From a virus, in the IMG/VR virus record IMGVR_UViG_3300030202_000422, positions 1-58,619 of that record: a stretch of DNA of 58,619 nucleotides. One strand, 5' to 3'. The first letter of the stretch is position 1, and every line of letters begins with the position of its first letter. The notes beneath the pieces are model-generated. The model did not search any database, was not told where the DNA came from, and worked only from the letters and a program-made list of their open reading frames with translations. Below are positions 40,741-49,449 of this stretch, one piece after another. The position numbers were made by a program, and so were the translations under genes.

Positions 40741-43700
40741 CTTTTATTCCTCAGTATTCGTAAAAGATCATCCACAGTGCCTACCTCTTTATGATCAAAT
40801 ATATTATCAGTATTTTGTCTAACAACACCACCTTGTTTGAAGCCCATTGGTCTCATTTGTTGCGGTGGCGCACCTAAAGAAGGTAAGCCGAATGGGGTGC
40901 TATACTCCTCTATAGGCACGTATCTACCGCTTATATCGTAAATACGTTTAATATCTGCTAGAGGGGCAGCTTTAACTTGCACCTGTCTGGGTTGTAGAGC
41001 CTGTAATAACTGCTGACTACCGAAGTCAAATCCTCTGCCCGTACCATCACCTGTTCCATCACCTGTCCCATCACCTGTCCCATCACCCGTTCCAGACCCT
41101 GTACCGTCACCTGTTCCCGTTCCTGTACCTGTTCCCGTTCCTGCACCTGTCCCTGTCCCTGTACCACCACCCGTGCCACCGGGATCGCCTTCATCACCAG
41201 CCCCTGCACCGGGTGTACCAGAAGCACCTGTGCCTGACCCTGTAGCATCTGCATCACCTGCTCCTGTGCCTGTAACATCTGCATCACCTGCACCTGTACC
41301 GTCTTTCGAACCAGTGGTTCCTGTACCTGCCCCATCAGTACCTGCACCTGCCTTATCCTCATCCGCTGCGGTATCACTCGCACCTAAATCATCTCCTGCA
41401 CCAACTCCACCTGTAGTTGTTTCGGTAGGTGTTGTAGTTGCACCAGCCGTGCCTGTTGATGTATCGGCTGTAGTTGTGGTGTCTGTTCCGGCAGTAGTTG
41501 TGGTGGTTGTGCCTGTATCCGTAGTTGTGGTAGTTCCTACCTCCTCCCCAGTTTCTGTAGTACCCGCAGCTTCTTTTTGTTTATCTTCTTCGTCTGTAGG
41601 CAGCCCCACGTTTACAGTATCGGTTTGATCTGCACCCGTATCATCAGAAAATTCTTGTATTGTTTTACCTGTACCCGTGCCATCTGGGTTTAATACCTCC
41701 CATTCTCCCTCGCCACTAGCTGCTGCTGTACTTGTCGTGCCTGCTATTGTACCCGTTACGGTGTTTTGCCAAGCACCATTGGCAAGTTGGACCCATTGAC
41801 CTACGGTATTGGCATTTTCCCCTGTTGCAACCGTCATACCAGAAGTGTAATCGGGTGCTGACGCTGCTTTTGATGCCGCCGCTGCCGCTTCGTTATCTGC
41901 TACGGTCCATACTCCAAACGCCTCATCAGGCGGTAGAGTAGTTTCAGCGTATTTTTCATACTCTTTTAAAAGCGCATCTTTTAACTCAGGGTCGGCTTCT
42001 TGTAGGTAGGCTTCATAAAGCTGCCTTGCAATTACATTTGGATCAAAACTACCACTACCTTTGTAAGGTTTTTGATCGTCAGGAATTATTTCGTCTGGTG
42101 GTGTGGTTGTGTCAGCAGCCCCCGCTTCTCCTGTTTCCGCAGCCGTTGTTGTGCCTGTCTCGGCATCAGCCCCCTTATCACCACCTTCTCCATCACCAGC
42201 ACCCTCACCAGTGCTATCTCCACCGCCGCCCCCATCGTCATCTGTTTCTGTCGTTTTTGTCGTTTCGGTCTCTTTCGGTTGTTCTGGAAAGTTTGGGTCT
42301 ATGTCTAATGGTGGATCTTCCGGTTTTTCAAACGGCTCAACTTCACTAGTAACTTCTATAGGCGTATCTTCTTGTACGTTGGCTGCTACAGCAGTTTCTG
42401 TTAGTTTTTCTGCTGTTTCTGCTGGTTCTGTGGCTGTGAACTCAGTGTCATACCCAACCTCTCCAGCACCAGATACAACATCAGAATAACCGTCTTTTAT
42501 ATCTGATATGGCTTCATTCTTTTGGTTTTCTCTTTCTTCTGCCGCTGCTTTTGATTCAGCCTGTGCGTCTGCTATTTTTTGTTTAACTTCTGCCTCTGCG
42601 TCTCTTTTGGCTTGGGCTACATCATTTTTACGTTGATCATCTGCTTCTTTTCTTGCTAGTGCTTCTGCTTTCTTAGCATTTTCAAGATCAACTTTTGCTG
42701 CATCTGCAATCTGTTTAGCTTTAGTAAGTCTATTTTGTTTTTCTATTTTTGCTTTATCAATTCTTTTTTGTATTGACCTACCTCTACCCGTCTTTCTTTG
42801 AAATCTAGGTATACGGCGTAACTGTGCTTCGTTAGCGGCTATAGTTCTATCAAGATCCTCCATACCCACACCGGCAAGGTAATCTGAGTATGACTGCGTT
42901 GATACTTTAACCGCTTCTTCAGCGGTTTGTGTTTCTTCTGTAGCAGCTATAACATCTTCATTCTCATCTACCGTAGCAACCGCATCGACAGCAGTTTCAA
43001 CAATCGCAGTAGCATCTATTGTATCTGCTGGGTCTTCCTCTTCAGCCGCATCCGTTTCGGCAGTAGTACCAGAAGTTATGTTGTATATAACGCCGGGGTT
43101 CCAAGCACCGTCTGATCCTGCACCGGGGCCACTGTAGACCACCCCACTGGGCAACCCGTTAGCACCTGTGGCTGATGCCAACGTTGCATCTATTGCAGCA
43201 TTTAATTCTTGGTCTTTATATTGCTGTGCATAGTTTATACCCTTCGCAGTGGCTGCTAAAGACCCTGCAAAATCGAGCGTTCCCGGTGGTATAGGTAATC
43301 CTATTTGGTTAAAAGCTGAAGTTACAGCTCCGTTTACAAGGTCTTTTGCACCTGCAAAAGTTTGAGCTACGTTACCTAAACCAGAGCCTATTTTAAGAGC
43401 TATATCTTTAGCTACGTAACTTATTTTTTGTGCTGTGCTTAAACCCGATAACATTCCACTAGCTGCGGTTTCAGCAGCATATTTAACAAGCCAAGTACCT
43501 CCAACTGCGATTGCAGCGAATGCTGCAAAATAAGGTGCTACCTCTTTGAACCCCTCAAAAAAACTTTTTGACTCTGATATTTTAGGTCTGTGGTAAGAAC
43601 CGTACTGACCCACTTCACCCATCTGCGTGTAATAGCCCTGATCGCTATTCATATGTAGGGTATTTTGCAACCTACCGCCGTCTCGTTGTTCTTGGTAATA

Positions 43701-44216
43701 GGTGGGCGTTAGACCTACATTTAGCTCTAATTTTATCCCGTCAGGCGTAGTAACAGACGTAGGTATCTTGTTGTCTTTTATATAGGTTTTTATTTTTTTA
43801 TTGTGATCCTGCAACGCTTTCGAGTACGCAGCAAAATTTGTGTATATAGGACCGGGAGTTTTTCTAAGATTAGCGGATCTTATTCTATCTGCTTCGCTTG
43901 TTGATGATGAACCCGCTTCGCTCCCCATACCTACACCGACTTTTATAGGATCCCACTTAGGCTGCATGGCAGAAAAGGTTTTTAACTGCGTAAGCTGATC
44001 ATTAGATAACGATGTATTGTTATTGCTGTCAGTAACAGCATTTTGTTTTTGCCAATCTTCTAGGCTGACATTGCCATAGCCGACATAACCACCGCCTTCT
44101 GACTCGGTGTATTCATCAGATATGTTAGCTGTAATACCTTCAAGAGCCGCTTTACCTTCATCGCTATCAAAATACTCTTCTAGCTGCTTCTGTATTTGTT
44201 CTTGGGTGAGAGCCAC
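40737..44216 (-). CDS. Large low-complexity virion protein (1159 aa)
   Basis: 1159 aa. There is a hydrophobic segment near residues 225-260 (FAAFAAIAVGGTWLVKYAAETA), a charged coiled coil about 470-580, a Glu/Thr-rich acidic linker about 590-720, and an extreme Gly/Thr/Asp repeat tract about 950-1060 (units such as GTGDGT), before a C-terminal region with FKQGGVVRQNTD. The repeat tract is encoded by nearly perfect 12-bp and 6-bp DNA repeats. It is probably an internal or tail-linked structural protein; no enzyme motif is visible. Confidence 0.72.
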   Translation of the reverse strand: MALTQEQIQKQLEEYFDSDEGKAALEGITANISDEYTESEGGGYVGYGNVSLEDWQKQNAVTDSNNNTSLSNDQLTQLKTFSAMQPKWDPIKVGVGMGSEAGSSSTSEADRIRSANLRKTPGPIYTNFAAYSKALQDHNKKIKTYIKDNKIPTSVTTPDGIKLELNVGLTPTYYQEQRDGGRLQNTLHMNSDQGYYTQMGEVGQYGSYHRPKISESKSFFEGFKEVAPYFAAFAAIAVGGTWLVKYAAETAASGMLSGLSTAQKISYVAKDIALKIGSGLGNVAQTFAGAKDLVNGAVTSAFNQIGLPIPPGTLDFAGSLAATAKGINYAQQYKDQELNAAIDATLASATGANGLPSGVVYSGPGAGSDGAWNPGVIYNITSGTTAETDAAEEEDPADTIDATAIVETAVDAVATVDENEDVIAATEETQTAEEAVKVSTQSYSDYLAGVGMEDLDRTIAANEAQLRRIPRFQRKTGRGRSIQKRIDKAKIEKQNRLTKAKQIADAAKVDLENAKKAEALARKEADDQRKNDVAQAKRDAEAEVKQKIADAQAESKAAAEERENQKNEAISDIKDGYSDVVSGAGEVGYDTEFTATEPAETAEKLTETAVAANVQEDTPIEVTSEVEPFEKPEDPPLDIDPNFPEQPKETETTKTTETDDDGGGGGDSTGEGAGDGEGGDKGADAETGTTTAAETGEAGAADTTTPPDEIIPDDQKPYKGSGSFDPNVIARQLYEAYLQEADPELKDALLKEYEKYAETTLPPDEAFGVWTVADNEAAAAASKAASAPDYTSGMTVATGENANTVGQWVQLANGAWQNTVTGTIAGTTSTAAASGEGEWEVLNPDGTGTGKTIQEFSDDTGADQTDTVNVGLPTDEEDKQKEAAGTTETGEEVGTTTTTDTGTTTTTTAGTDTTTTADTSTGTAGATTTPTETTTGGVGAGDDLGASDTAADEDKAGAGTDGAGTGTTGSKDGTGAGDADVTGTGAGDADATGSGTGASGTPGAGAGDEGDPGGTGGGTGTGTGAGTGTGTGTGTGDGTGSGTGDGTGDGTGDGTGDGTGRGFDFGSQQLLQALQPRQVQVKAAPLADIKRIYDISGRYVPIEEYSTPFGLPSLGAPPQQMRPMGFKQGGVVRQNTDNIFDHKEVGTVDDLLRILRNKR
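41035..41180 (-). repeat. Tandem 12-bp / 6-bp repeats coding for Gly-Thr-Gly-Asp
   Basis: Units based on CCATCACCTGTC and CCTGTTCC (plus strand) recur in phase inside the 1159-aa gene and encode GTGDGT or GTGTGT. Copies are near identical at DNA level, so length changes by slippage are likely between strains. Confidence 0.75.
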
Positions 44217-44539
44217 TACGTCACCTCTAAGATACTAGCGACAACGTGTAACCTGTTAGCTGTAGCTGCTGTAACCTTTAATATCTCAGACTCCTGCACT
44301 ACCAACGGTGCTGTAAGCAGTTCTACCGTAGTGTTAGCGCCCACTGCCTTGACCTTAAACAAACTAAATACTGCCGAAGCAGAATCGGTAATCGTTACAG
44401 TGATTGTATCTGCGTTACCTGAGTCTTCTGATACGAGTATAGATTTAACAATAGCAGTGGTGGCTGTCGCACAGGTATAAAGCGTAGTAGCAGTCGTAGC
44501 TGTTAGATCTTTTTTAGCGTTGATGTAAGTATTAGCCAT
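44216..44539 (-). CDS. Small beta-rich structural protein
   Basis: 107 aa, Thr/Val/Ala-rich (MANTYINAKKDLTATTATTLYTCATATTAIVKSI...), with regular beta-strand pattern and no membrane segment. It shares one base with each neighbour. The shape suggests a small decoration or tail-tip subunit; unconfirmed. Confidence 0.7.
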   Translation of the reverse strand: MANTYINAKKDLTATTATTLYTCATATTAIVKSILVSEDSGNADTITVTITDSASAVFSLFKVKAVGANTTVELLTAPLVVQESEILKVTAATANRLHVVASILEVT

Positions 44540-44733
44540 CAGCTAAGAAACCAAGCAGTAGCCTGTGCAGTGGGTGACACAGACGCATCACGAATACCTT
44601 TATCAAGCTGGTTAAAATAGATACGCAGGGCGTTGTTTATTTGGTTGAACGAACTCTCGTCATACTCTCTTGGTGGGTCTGGTAGAACGGGTGCTCTAAA
44701 CTCTATGTCATAACTTGTTTTATCTACTGCCAC
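44539..44733 (-). CDS. 64-aa virion-region protein
   Basis: 64 aa (MAVDKTSYDIEFRAPVLPDPPREYDESSFNQINNALRIYFNQLDKGIRDA...). The phrase FNQINNALRIYFNQLD followed by a short tail is one I recall next to the nozzle-like gene in marine phages. Function unknown; probably a minor structural piece. Confidence 0.7.
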   Translation of the reverse strand: MAVDKTSYDIEFRAPVLPDPPREYDESSFNQINNALRIYFNQLDKGIRDASVSPTAQATAWFLS

Positions 44734-46574
44734 TACCTTCTCCCGTCAGGCCGCAGTTCTAGTCGCGGTGATCCTAACTGCCATTTAACTCCGGCGTTGC
44801 TGGATTCTATCTTCAAAGCTAATTGTCTGCCTCGTACTCGCAGATCTAGCCTAGATGTAAACGCCTCGATAGGTGCAGTGGCTGTTCTGGTTATAGAGCC
44901 TGTGTTTGTACCGCCTTCTGAGGCTGGTGAGTTACGTCCCGAACCAGAGTTTTGTGCTGCAAACAAAGATAACGTAGCACTAGGGCTTTCTGCTGTAGAC
45001 CCGTCAAAGGTTACGTCTGGATATACTTTTTGTATAAACGCAAACTTGTGACCATCATCTAGGTCAAACTGCGCTGATGTTATAAACGAGCTAATACCTG
45101 CATTAGTGCCTGTCTCGTTATCATCTATACCGTCCTCGTGATTGACTACATTGTTGTTGTAAGTTGCAGCTAGCGGAAAGTCTCTAATACCCGAATCTAT
45201 CCATGCGGTTCTAGCTAAATTACCGTAGTACCAGATATTCTGTTCATAGTTGTATATAGCGTAGCGGTCTATAGTTGTAGAACTAGAAGAACAGTAGAAC
45301 CACCATATTTCACTAAACCCTTCGTTAGTACCTGCAAATACCTGATCGTACTGCTCTTCGTTAAAATCGTTAAATATGTACCGTTTAACCGAACAAGGCA
45401 GCGTTTGCACTCTACCGTCATATCTGTAAAACCCACCTACACCCATCCAATAAGCTACACCGTTTGCGTAGGCCACAGTGTTAGGGGATGCAATAGATAA
45501 GTTCTCTCCAACCGTCTGAGACGACCATACCGCAGGTGCGCCCACATACTGTAACGCATACAAAGCAGAGTCCGTCCAAACCAGTATTTCCTGTCGGCCT
45601 TGTATAGCAGTTATGATTGACGAGCCTTTAGACAACCGCAGATCACCTGCTTGATTAGTGGATGAAGGAGTCCAGTTAAGTGCGTTCTCTTGGTCAGACC
45701 AACGTAACAGCATAGGATCTATATCCGTGCTACCAAGCACATTAGTGCCAAAACAAAATACAAATCGGTTGTCTGATACAAGCACGGTGTTTACTTTAAC
45801 AGGGACGTTAGACGCGCCGGTCTCACTAGATAGCAACACGCCACGAGTTGTTAGCGCATCAGTAGCATCCCAGAAGAATAAGTTACCCCCACGAGCAGCA
45901 AAAATAAGATCTTCACCAAAATTAGATTGAGTCCACAAACGCAGTGCATCAGTAGATGTTACACCTACGCCCCACGTACCCAGACCCCAACCAGCAGCAC
46001 CCCAACCAACTAGCGTTTCTGCAACAGAGGGGCCAGTGTTTATTTGGTACACAGCGGATACAGACCCCCCACCCGAAGCTGAAGAACTTGCAGCCTCACT
46101 TGCTGTTATGGTGTACGTGTTTCCTGTTAAATATGTTATCTGAAACTCACCATTAAGCGTAAGGCCACCTACAGCAGACGCTCCACTAAACGTTACAAAG
46201 TCATCGTCTATGTATCCACCCGCAGCATCTGTAACTGTTACAGTGGTAGATCCACTTACCGTGGTAAAAGGGTCAGTAAGCGATACAGTGGCTCGTATGG
46301 GGGTAATGTCATAATACGTTCCACCCTGTTCTATGTAGAACTTTAGATTGGTGCCTACACCTAATAGCTTCTGACTACCCAACGTAACCCAAGAAAACAA
46401 CGATCTAGCAATACCTAAAAACGAGTTGGTAGATATGCGGTTCCACCCACCTATCTTTTCCGGCATACCAGAGCGAAACCTTATCTTGTCACATTCGTAC
46501 CAGCCGCCTTCACTCGTATAACGAGTGTTCTCTCTATCTACTCCCGGCTTAAATACGAACTTCTGTAAGGTCAT
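44733..46574 (-). CDS. Beta-propeller nozzle-like tail protein
   Basis: 613 aa. It opens with FKPGVDRENTRYTSEGGWYECDKIRFRSGMPEKIGGW and continues with repeated strand modules (LLGVGTNLKFYIEQGG, NLFFWDATD, GVAYWMGVGGFYRYDGR), followed by a C-terminal beta domain (HKFAFIQKVYPDVTF, SRLDLRVRGRQLALKIES). This matches the tail-nozzle/stabilisation proteins of P22 gp10 and T7 gp12 type in length and in the opening motif. It would close the short tail below the adaptor ring. The call rests on pattern, not a database search. Confidence 0.75.
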   Translation of the reverse strand: MTLQKFVFKPGVDRENTRYTSEGGWYECDKIRFRSGMPEKIGGWNRISTNSFLGIARSLFSWVTLGSQKLLGVGTNLKFYIEQGGTYYDITPIRATVSLTDPFTTVSGSTTVTVTDAAGGYIDDDFVTFSGASAVGGLTLNGEFQITYLTGNTYTITASEAASSSASGGGSVSAVYQINTGPSVAETLVGWGAAGWGLGTWGVGVTSTDALRLWTQSNFGEDLIFAARGGNLFFWDATDALTTRGVLLSSETGASNVPVKVNTVLVSDNRFVFCFGTNVLGSTDIDPMLLRWSDQENALNWTPSSTNQAGDLRLSKGSSIITAIQGRQEILVWTDSALYALQYVGAPAVWSSQTVGENLSIASPNTVAYANGVAYWMGVGGFYRYDGRVQTLPCSVKRYIFNDFNEEQYDQVFAGTNEGFSEIWWFYCSSSSTTIDRYAIYNYEQNIWYYGNLARTAWIDSGIRDFPLAATYNNNVVNHEDGIDDNETGTNAGISSFITSAQFDLDDGHKFAFIQKVYPDVTFDGSTAESPSATLSLFAAQNSGSGRNSPASEGGTNTGSITRTATAPIEAFTSRLDLRVRGRQLALKIESSNAGVKWQLGSPRLELRPDGRR

Positions 46575-46996
46575 TCTTGATAATCACCTGTTCTAATCAT
46601 TTCAGTGACACGTATTGCACGTTGTCCTACCTGAGATGCCCATCTACTATCTAAAAACTCATCGGCAGCATTGTCATATTCTTGCCTAGACATAGCCTCG
46701 ATTGCCTTTACAAAGCCTCGTAAACGACTCAAACCCAGATTAAAGCACATATCTATCATAGCCGCTTGTCTTACTTCATCTAACGCAGGGAACCAAAAAT
46801 ATGCAGCGCCTAATTCTCCTTTAACACGTTCTACATCGTTTATGAGCAGTAGGTTTATCTCTTCGTTATTGAGACCCAAACCACCTTCTTCATCTATGTT
46901 TCTACCTACACCTATCGTCCATTTACCAGCCGTGCATTGGTACGCATGAGATTTAACGCCCTCATGCAGTTTTATCATCTTTAATAATCTTTCCAT
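46571..46996 (-). CDS. Endolysin, T4-type lysozyme (GH24)
   Basis: 141 aa. Catalytic triad spacing E-8-C-5-T: Glu12 (KLHEG), Cys21 (YQCTAG) and Thr27 (WTIGVGRN), the E..C/D..T form known from many phage lysozymes. The rest (FNLGLSRLRGF.KAI, WASQVGQRAIRVTEMIRTG) matches the family. There is no signal peptide or N-terminal SAR helix, so it needs the holin encoded upstream to cross the membrane. It cuts peptidoglycan at lysis. Confidence 0.93.
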   Translation of the reverse strand: MERLLKMIKLHEGVKSHAYQCTAGKWTIGVGRNIDEEGGLGLNNEEINLLLINDVERVKGELGAAYFWFPALDEVRQAAMIDMCFNLGLSRLRGFVKAIEAMSRQEYDNAADEFLDSRWASQVGQRAIRVTEMIRTGDYQE

Positions 46997-47386
46997 TTAT
47001 TTCTCTCTGCTTACGCCTTGTACTTTTTCGTAAGATCTCATTGCTCCAAGGCCGAGCATACCCATCATTACAGGAACGAGCAGGGTGGTGTCCACTTCTG
47101 GCACATCAATCCAAATACCTATAATGTTTGCTAAGATCACGTTGTAAAAGAGGCCCAACGCACACACCCAGCCAATGCAGGGTCTCCACCCAGCAACAAA
47201 TAACGACTTATGTGTAGCCTCTGCTTTGTTTATCTCAAGTTGACCTTTAAGCGCCTCTTGAGCATGGCGCTCTGACATCGTAGCTATCTCGTGAGCAAGA
47301 GCAGCTTTTTGATCTTTGTCTTCGATAAACTTGTCTAACAGACCTGTAACTGGTCCGACAAGCTGTGTAACGATACTCATGCCCAC
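46997..47386 (-). CDS. Holin, 3-transmembrane type
   Basis: 129 aa. A cytoplasmic helical start (LLDKFIEDKDQKAALAHEIATMSERHAQEALKGQLEINKAEA) leads to the signature SLFVAGWRPCIGWVCALGLFYNVI and two further hydrophobic segments, ending MLGLGAMRSYEKVQG. This is the pattern of the 3TM holin family found in GTAs and many phages. It makes the membrane hole for the lysozyme encoded next. Confidence 0.88.
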   Translation of the reverse strand: MGMSIVTQLVGPVTGLLDKFIEDKDQKAALAHEIATMSERHAQEALKGQLEINKAEATHKSLFVAGWRPCIGWVCALGLFYNVILANIIGIWIDVPEVDTTLLVPVMMGMLGLGAMRSYEKVQGVSREK

Positions 47387-47748
47387 ACCTTAGTTTTCTT
47401 ACCGCCGTAGTATTCTACCGCATGACCTGTCTTAATTAACAACTTACATATGTCAATTCCGGTCTCTGTGTAAGGTATTCCAAGTATGCGTCCGTACTTA
47501 CCTCGACCCATGGATGCAATCTTAAATGTACCGCGACACTGTTGTGTCAGAAACTCTTTAGCAGCAAGACCTAAGACCTTTTCTGCTTTGTTTCGGGTAC
47601 GAGATTCGGGTGTGTCTATGCCATGCAGCCTGACTCTTTGTTTCCTAAGCCATACATCAAACCCAAGATCTATATCTACATCAATCGTGTCACCATCAAT
47701 CACTCTGACTAAAGTGCATTTGTAGTTATAAACTTCTTTAGTTTTCAT
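47377..47748 (-). CDS. Staphylococcal-nuclease-like enzyme (SNase)
   Basis: 123 aa, a full SNc domain: VRVIDGDTIDVDIDLGF with metal-binding Asp20, RLHGIDTPESR with Arg40 and Glu48, and GKYGRILG with Arg87, the three active-site residues of thermonuclease. No signal peptide is visible. It overlaps the holin gene by 10 nt within the lysis cassette; it may degrade host DNA or extracellular DNA released at lysis. The activity call is firm, the biological role open. Confidence 0.9.
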   Translation of the reverse strand: MKTKEVYNYKCTLVRVIDGDTIDVDIDLGFDVWLRKQRVRLHGIDTPESRTRNKAEKVLGLAAKEFLTQQCRGTFKIASMGRGKYGRILGIPYTETGIDICKLLIKTGHAVEYYGGKKTKVWA

Positions 47749-47969
47749 ACAGTCACCAAAATGTGTTGTCCTGTTGCTTTCGGAGTCGTTTCGCTCAACC
47801 CACCGTTTTTATACAAGTAAGTTTTTTGATCGTAGTAAGTTGTAACAACCTCTCTATGTCTATTTGTTTCTCTGACTTGCAACCTTTCCGTTTCGATCTT
47901 GTGTATTTGATGTTTTGCATTCGGCGGTTGCGCTTGAATGCTGTTAGGAAAAGGCGGTATGTCAGTCAT
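47745..47969 (-). CDS. Hypothetical lysis-region protein (74 aa)
   Basis: 74 aa (MTDIPPFPNSIQAQPPNAKHQIHKIETERLQVRETNRHREVVTTYYDQKTYLYKNGG...). Soluble, with a central charged coil. Overlaps by 4 and 8 nt. Family unknown. Confidence 0.65.
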   Translation of the reverse strand: MTDIPPFPNSIQAQPPNAKHQIHKIETERLQVRETNRHREVVTTYYDQKTYLYKNGGLSETTPKATGQHILVTV

Positions 47970-48225
47970 CTTTATTTTTTATCTTTGGATCTCGAAAAAT
48001 ATAGTTACCTTTCCCTGCTTCGCTTTGCGGTATAAGCCTTACTTCACAATACGCATCAAACTTACTTGTCTTCCGACCAACCACATGGTTATGAACATGA
48101 GTAGACTGCATAACTAAGGCGTCACGGTACTCAATGCAACTGGTTAATTCTTGGAATGCAAGCTCTACCCCAGTTTTGTTACCGCCTGAGTCCAACATAA
48201 TCAGCATAAAGATCATTAACGTCAT
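47962..48225 (-). CDS. Small membrane or exported protein (87 aa)
   Basis: 87 aa. The start MTLMIFMLIMLDSGG is a short hydrophobic N-terminus that may anchor the protein; then follows a soluble part with Cys and His (ELTSCIEYRDALVMQSTHVHNHVVGRK, YCEVRLIP). Its place in the lysis cassette would suit a spanin-type or membrane partner, but there is no lipobox that I can see. Confidence 0.65.
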   Translation of the reverse strand: MTLMIFMLIMLDSGGNKTGVELAFQELTSCIEYRDALVMQSTHVHNHVVGRKTSKFDAYCEVRLIPQSEAGKGNYIFRDPKIKNKDD

Positions 48226-48407
48226 ATACGTCTTTTCTTTTGGATGGCTTGAGTTTTTTCAGCCTGTGGCTCGACCAGATCCCAAGTAAGCATTTCTATA
48301 TCAATCTGATGTGCTGTACCTAAAACTCTTGGCATGGTGTTTCTCACGTAGATATACGCCCCATACCCGCACTGTTGAAAGTTAAACTTGAGCCAATCCA
48401 TTGCCAC
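48222..48407 (-). CDS. Conserved-looking protein with unclear start
   Basis: At least 61 aa from a GTG at 48407 (then MDWLKFNFQQCGYGAYIYVRNTMPRVLG...). The frame stays open upstream to 48638 with no ATG, GTG or TTG, and the stretch 48408-48500 reads like protein (EYDPENPNLFCDLREWNN). The 89-bp gap this would fill is out of keeping with the tightly packed operon. A frameshift from the 95-aa gene or a non-standard start is possible. Function unknown. Confidence 0.6.
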   Translation of the reverse strand: MAMDWLKFNFQQCGYGAYIYVRNTMPRVLGTAHQIDIEMLTWDLVEPQAEKTQAIQKKRRI

Positions 48408-48496
48408 TTCATGCCGTTTGGCAGGTGGTTGTACTAGTCGTAAGTTATTCCACTCTCGCAGATCACAAAACAGATTAGGATTTTCGGGGTCGTATT

Positions 48497-48784
48497 CTAC
48501 TGAGCCTGCTTGATCATCAGTTCGATCAACGTCTGTAGCTTCGCGTCCGAGTCTCGTGCTGTCTCGTTCATCTGTGCAAGCGATGTCGTTATCTGATCTA
48601 TCGCCTGTGCATTCAGCTTTCCCGTTGTATCGGCCTGTTCAACCTTTACCTTAATTTCTGCGACTTCATCAGCCGTAGCAGCAGCTTGTGCCTGCATAGA
48701 TCCCCATGCTATTGCACCAGATACTAATGCTGCACCTATGGGTAATGCCCAAGTAGGTACTTTAATTGAGTTACCATCGCTCAT
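48497..48784 (-). CDS. Membrane-anchored coiled-coil protein, spanin-like topology
   Basis: 95 aa. One N-terminal transmembrane helix (about residues 12-33, ALPIGAALVSGAIAWGSMQAQAAA) followed by a long coiled coil (DEVAEIKVKVEQADTT...LQTLIELMIKQ). This is the topology of inner-membrane spanins or of a holin regulator, and the gene lies in the lysis cassette. No outer-membrane lipoprotein partner was recognised, so the assignment stays tentative. Confidence 0.65.
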   Translation of the reverse strand: MSDGNSIKVPTWALPIGAALVSGAIAWGSMQAQAAATADEVAEIKVKVEQADTTGKLNAQAIDQITTSLAQMNETARDSDAKLQTLIELMIKQAQ

Positions 48785-48785
48785 G

Positions 48786-49007
48786 TTAAGCTCCTAAGAA
48801 CTGGGGAACCAACAGGCTCCCGATAATTAAAATTATTACGCCCCATAACATTCGCTCGATGCGGTCAAATCTTCTTGACCCATCGGTTAGTCTCTCCTCA
48901 ATCCTTTCGTAACGCAAAGCGCACTCTCTTTCATGTGCATTTATTTCTTGCAAGGCTTTTTGCCCCTGATCATCCATACCCATTGCTTTTGCAAGACCAT
49001 CATCCAC
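48786..49007 (-). CDS. XhlA-like tail-anchored membrane protein
   Basis: 73 aa. An N-terminal charged coiled coil (QKALQEINAHERECALRYERIEERLTDGSRRFDRIERM) ends in a single C-terminal transmembrane helix (LWGVIILIIGSLLVPQFLGA), the layout of the haemolysin XhlA family, whose members work with holins in lysis. It lies 1 nt from the 95-aa gene and 2 nt from the 59-aa gene. Confidence 0.7.
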   Translation of the reverse strand: MDDGLAKAMGMDDQGQKALQEINAHERECALRYERIEERLTDGSRRFDRIERMLWGVIILIIGSLLVPQFLGA

Positions 49008-49009
49008 GA

Positions 49010-49189
49010 TTACTTCTCAGTAGGTGCTTGCTGCTTGGCCTTACCTATCGTCAGCGACATATACTCAATAATTGGGTAAACATACTTACCCATAAAGGCA
49101 TCGTCTTTAGGCGTTGGGGTAGCCGCAGTAACTGCACTGGCTATTGTGACAACCGTAGTAACAAGTGTCCAAATTTCCATGAAATCCAT
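49010..49189 (-). CDS. 59-aa membrane protein, holin-like
   Basis: From ATG 49189 to TAA 49010, with ribosome site AGGAGG at good distance. Product: MDFMEIWTLVTTVVTIASAVTAATPTPKDDAFMGK... with one N-terminal membrane helix (residues 5-24), then a loop TPTPKDD and an amphipathic end IIEYMSLTIGKAKQ. I recall the AxTPTPKDD pattern from small holin-like proteins of marine phages. It starts in a one-base overlap with the coiled-coil gene upstream. Confidence 0.7.
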   Translation of the reverse strand: MDFMEIWTLVTTVVTIASAVTAATPTPKDDAFMGKYVYPIIEYMSLTIGKAKQQAPTEK

Positions 49190-49449
49190 TATTGGATAGC
49201 CTCCTCTTGAGATTCTTCTTCAACCACTTTGACAGAGTTCTTGAGATCCATTTCTCTTTTGGCAATCGCAAGTTGTAGGTCATGTGCATCCTCCTGTAAA
49301 CCAGCTATTTGGTTTACCGTAGTTTGTAACCTTTCTTTGAGATTTTGCAACCTGACAATCTGACGATGCTCCTCTGGCTTGAGGTCTTCTAGCTTATATT
49401 CTTCGCCAAAGATCGTGACTACTGGGGTTTCTTCAGTGTTTTGTTCCAT
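49189..49449 (-). CDS. Coiled-coil protein, DUF6447-like
   Basis: 86 aa. It opens with TPVVTIFGEEYKLEDLKPEEHRQIVRLQNLKERLQTTVNQIAGLQ, a short beta part followed by a single coiled coil to the end. The opening is like a family of marine phage proteins I remember as DUF6447 (PVVTI.G.EY.L..L..E......L), function unknown. Overlaps the oxygenase gene by 17 nt. Confidence 0.65.
   Translation of the reverse strand: MEQNTEETPVVTIFGEEYKLEDLKPEEHRQIVRLQNLKERLQTTVNQIAGLQEDAHDLQLAIAKREMDLKNSVKVVEEESQEEAIQ

Noticed and set aside
41173-42489. Long plus-strand frames rich in Pro, Val, Ser and Ala
   Set aside because: They are antisense to the repeat tracts of the 1159-aa protein and have only low-complexity content.
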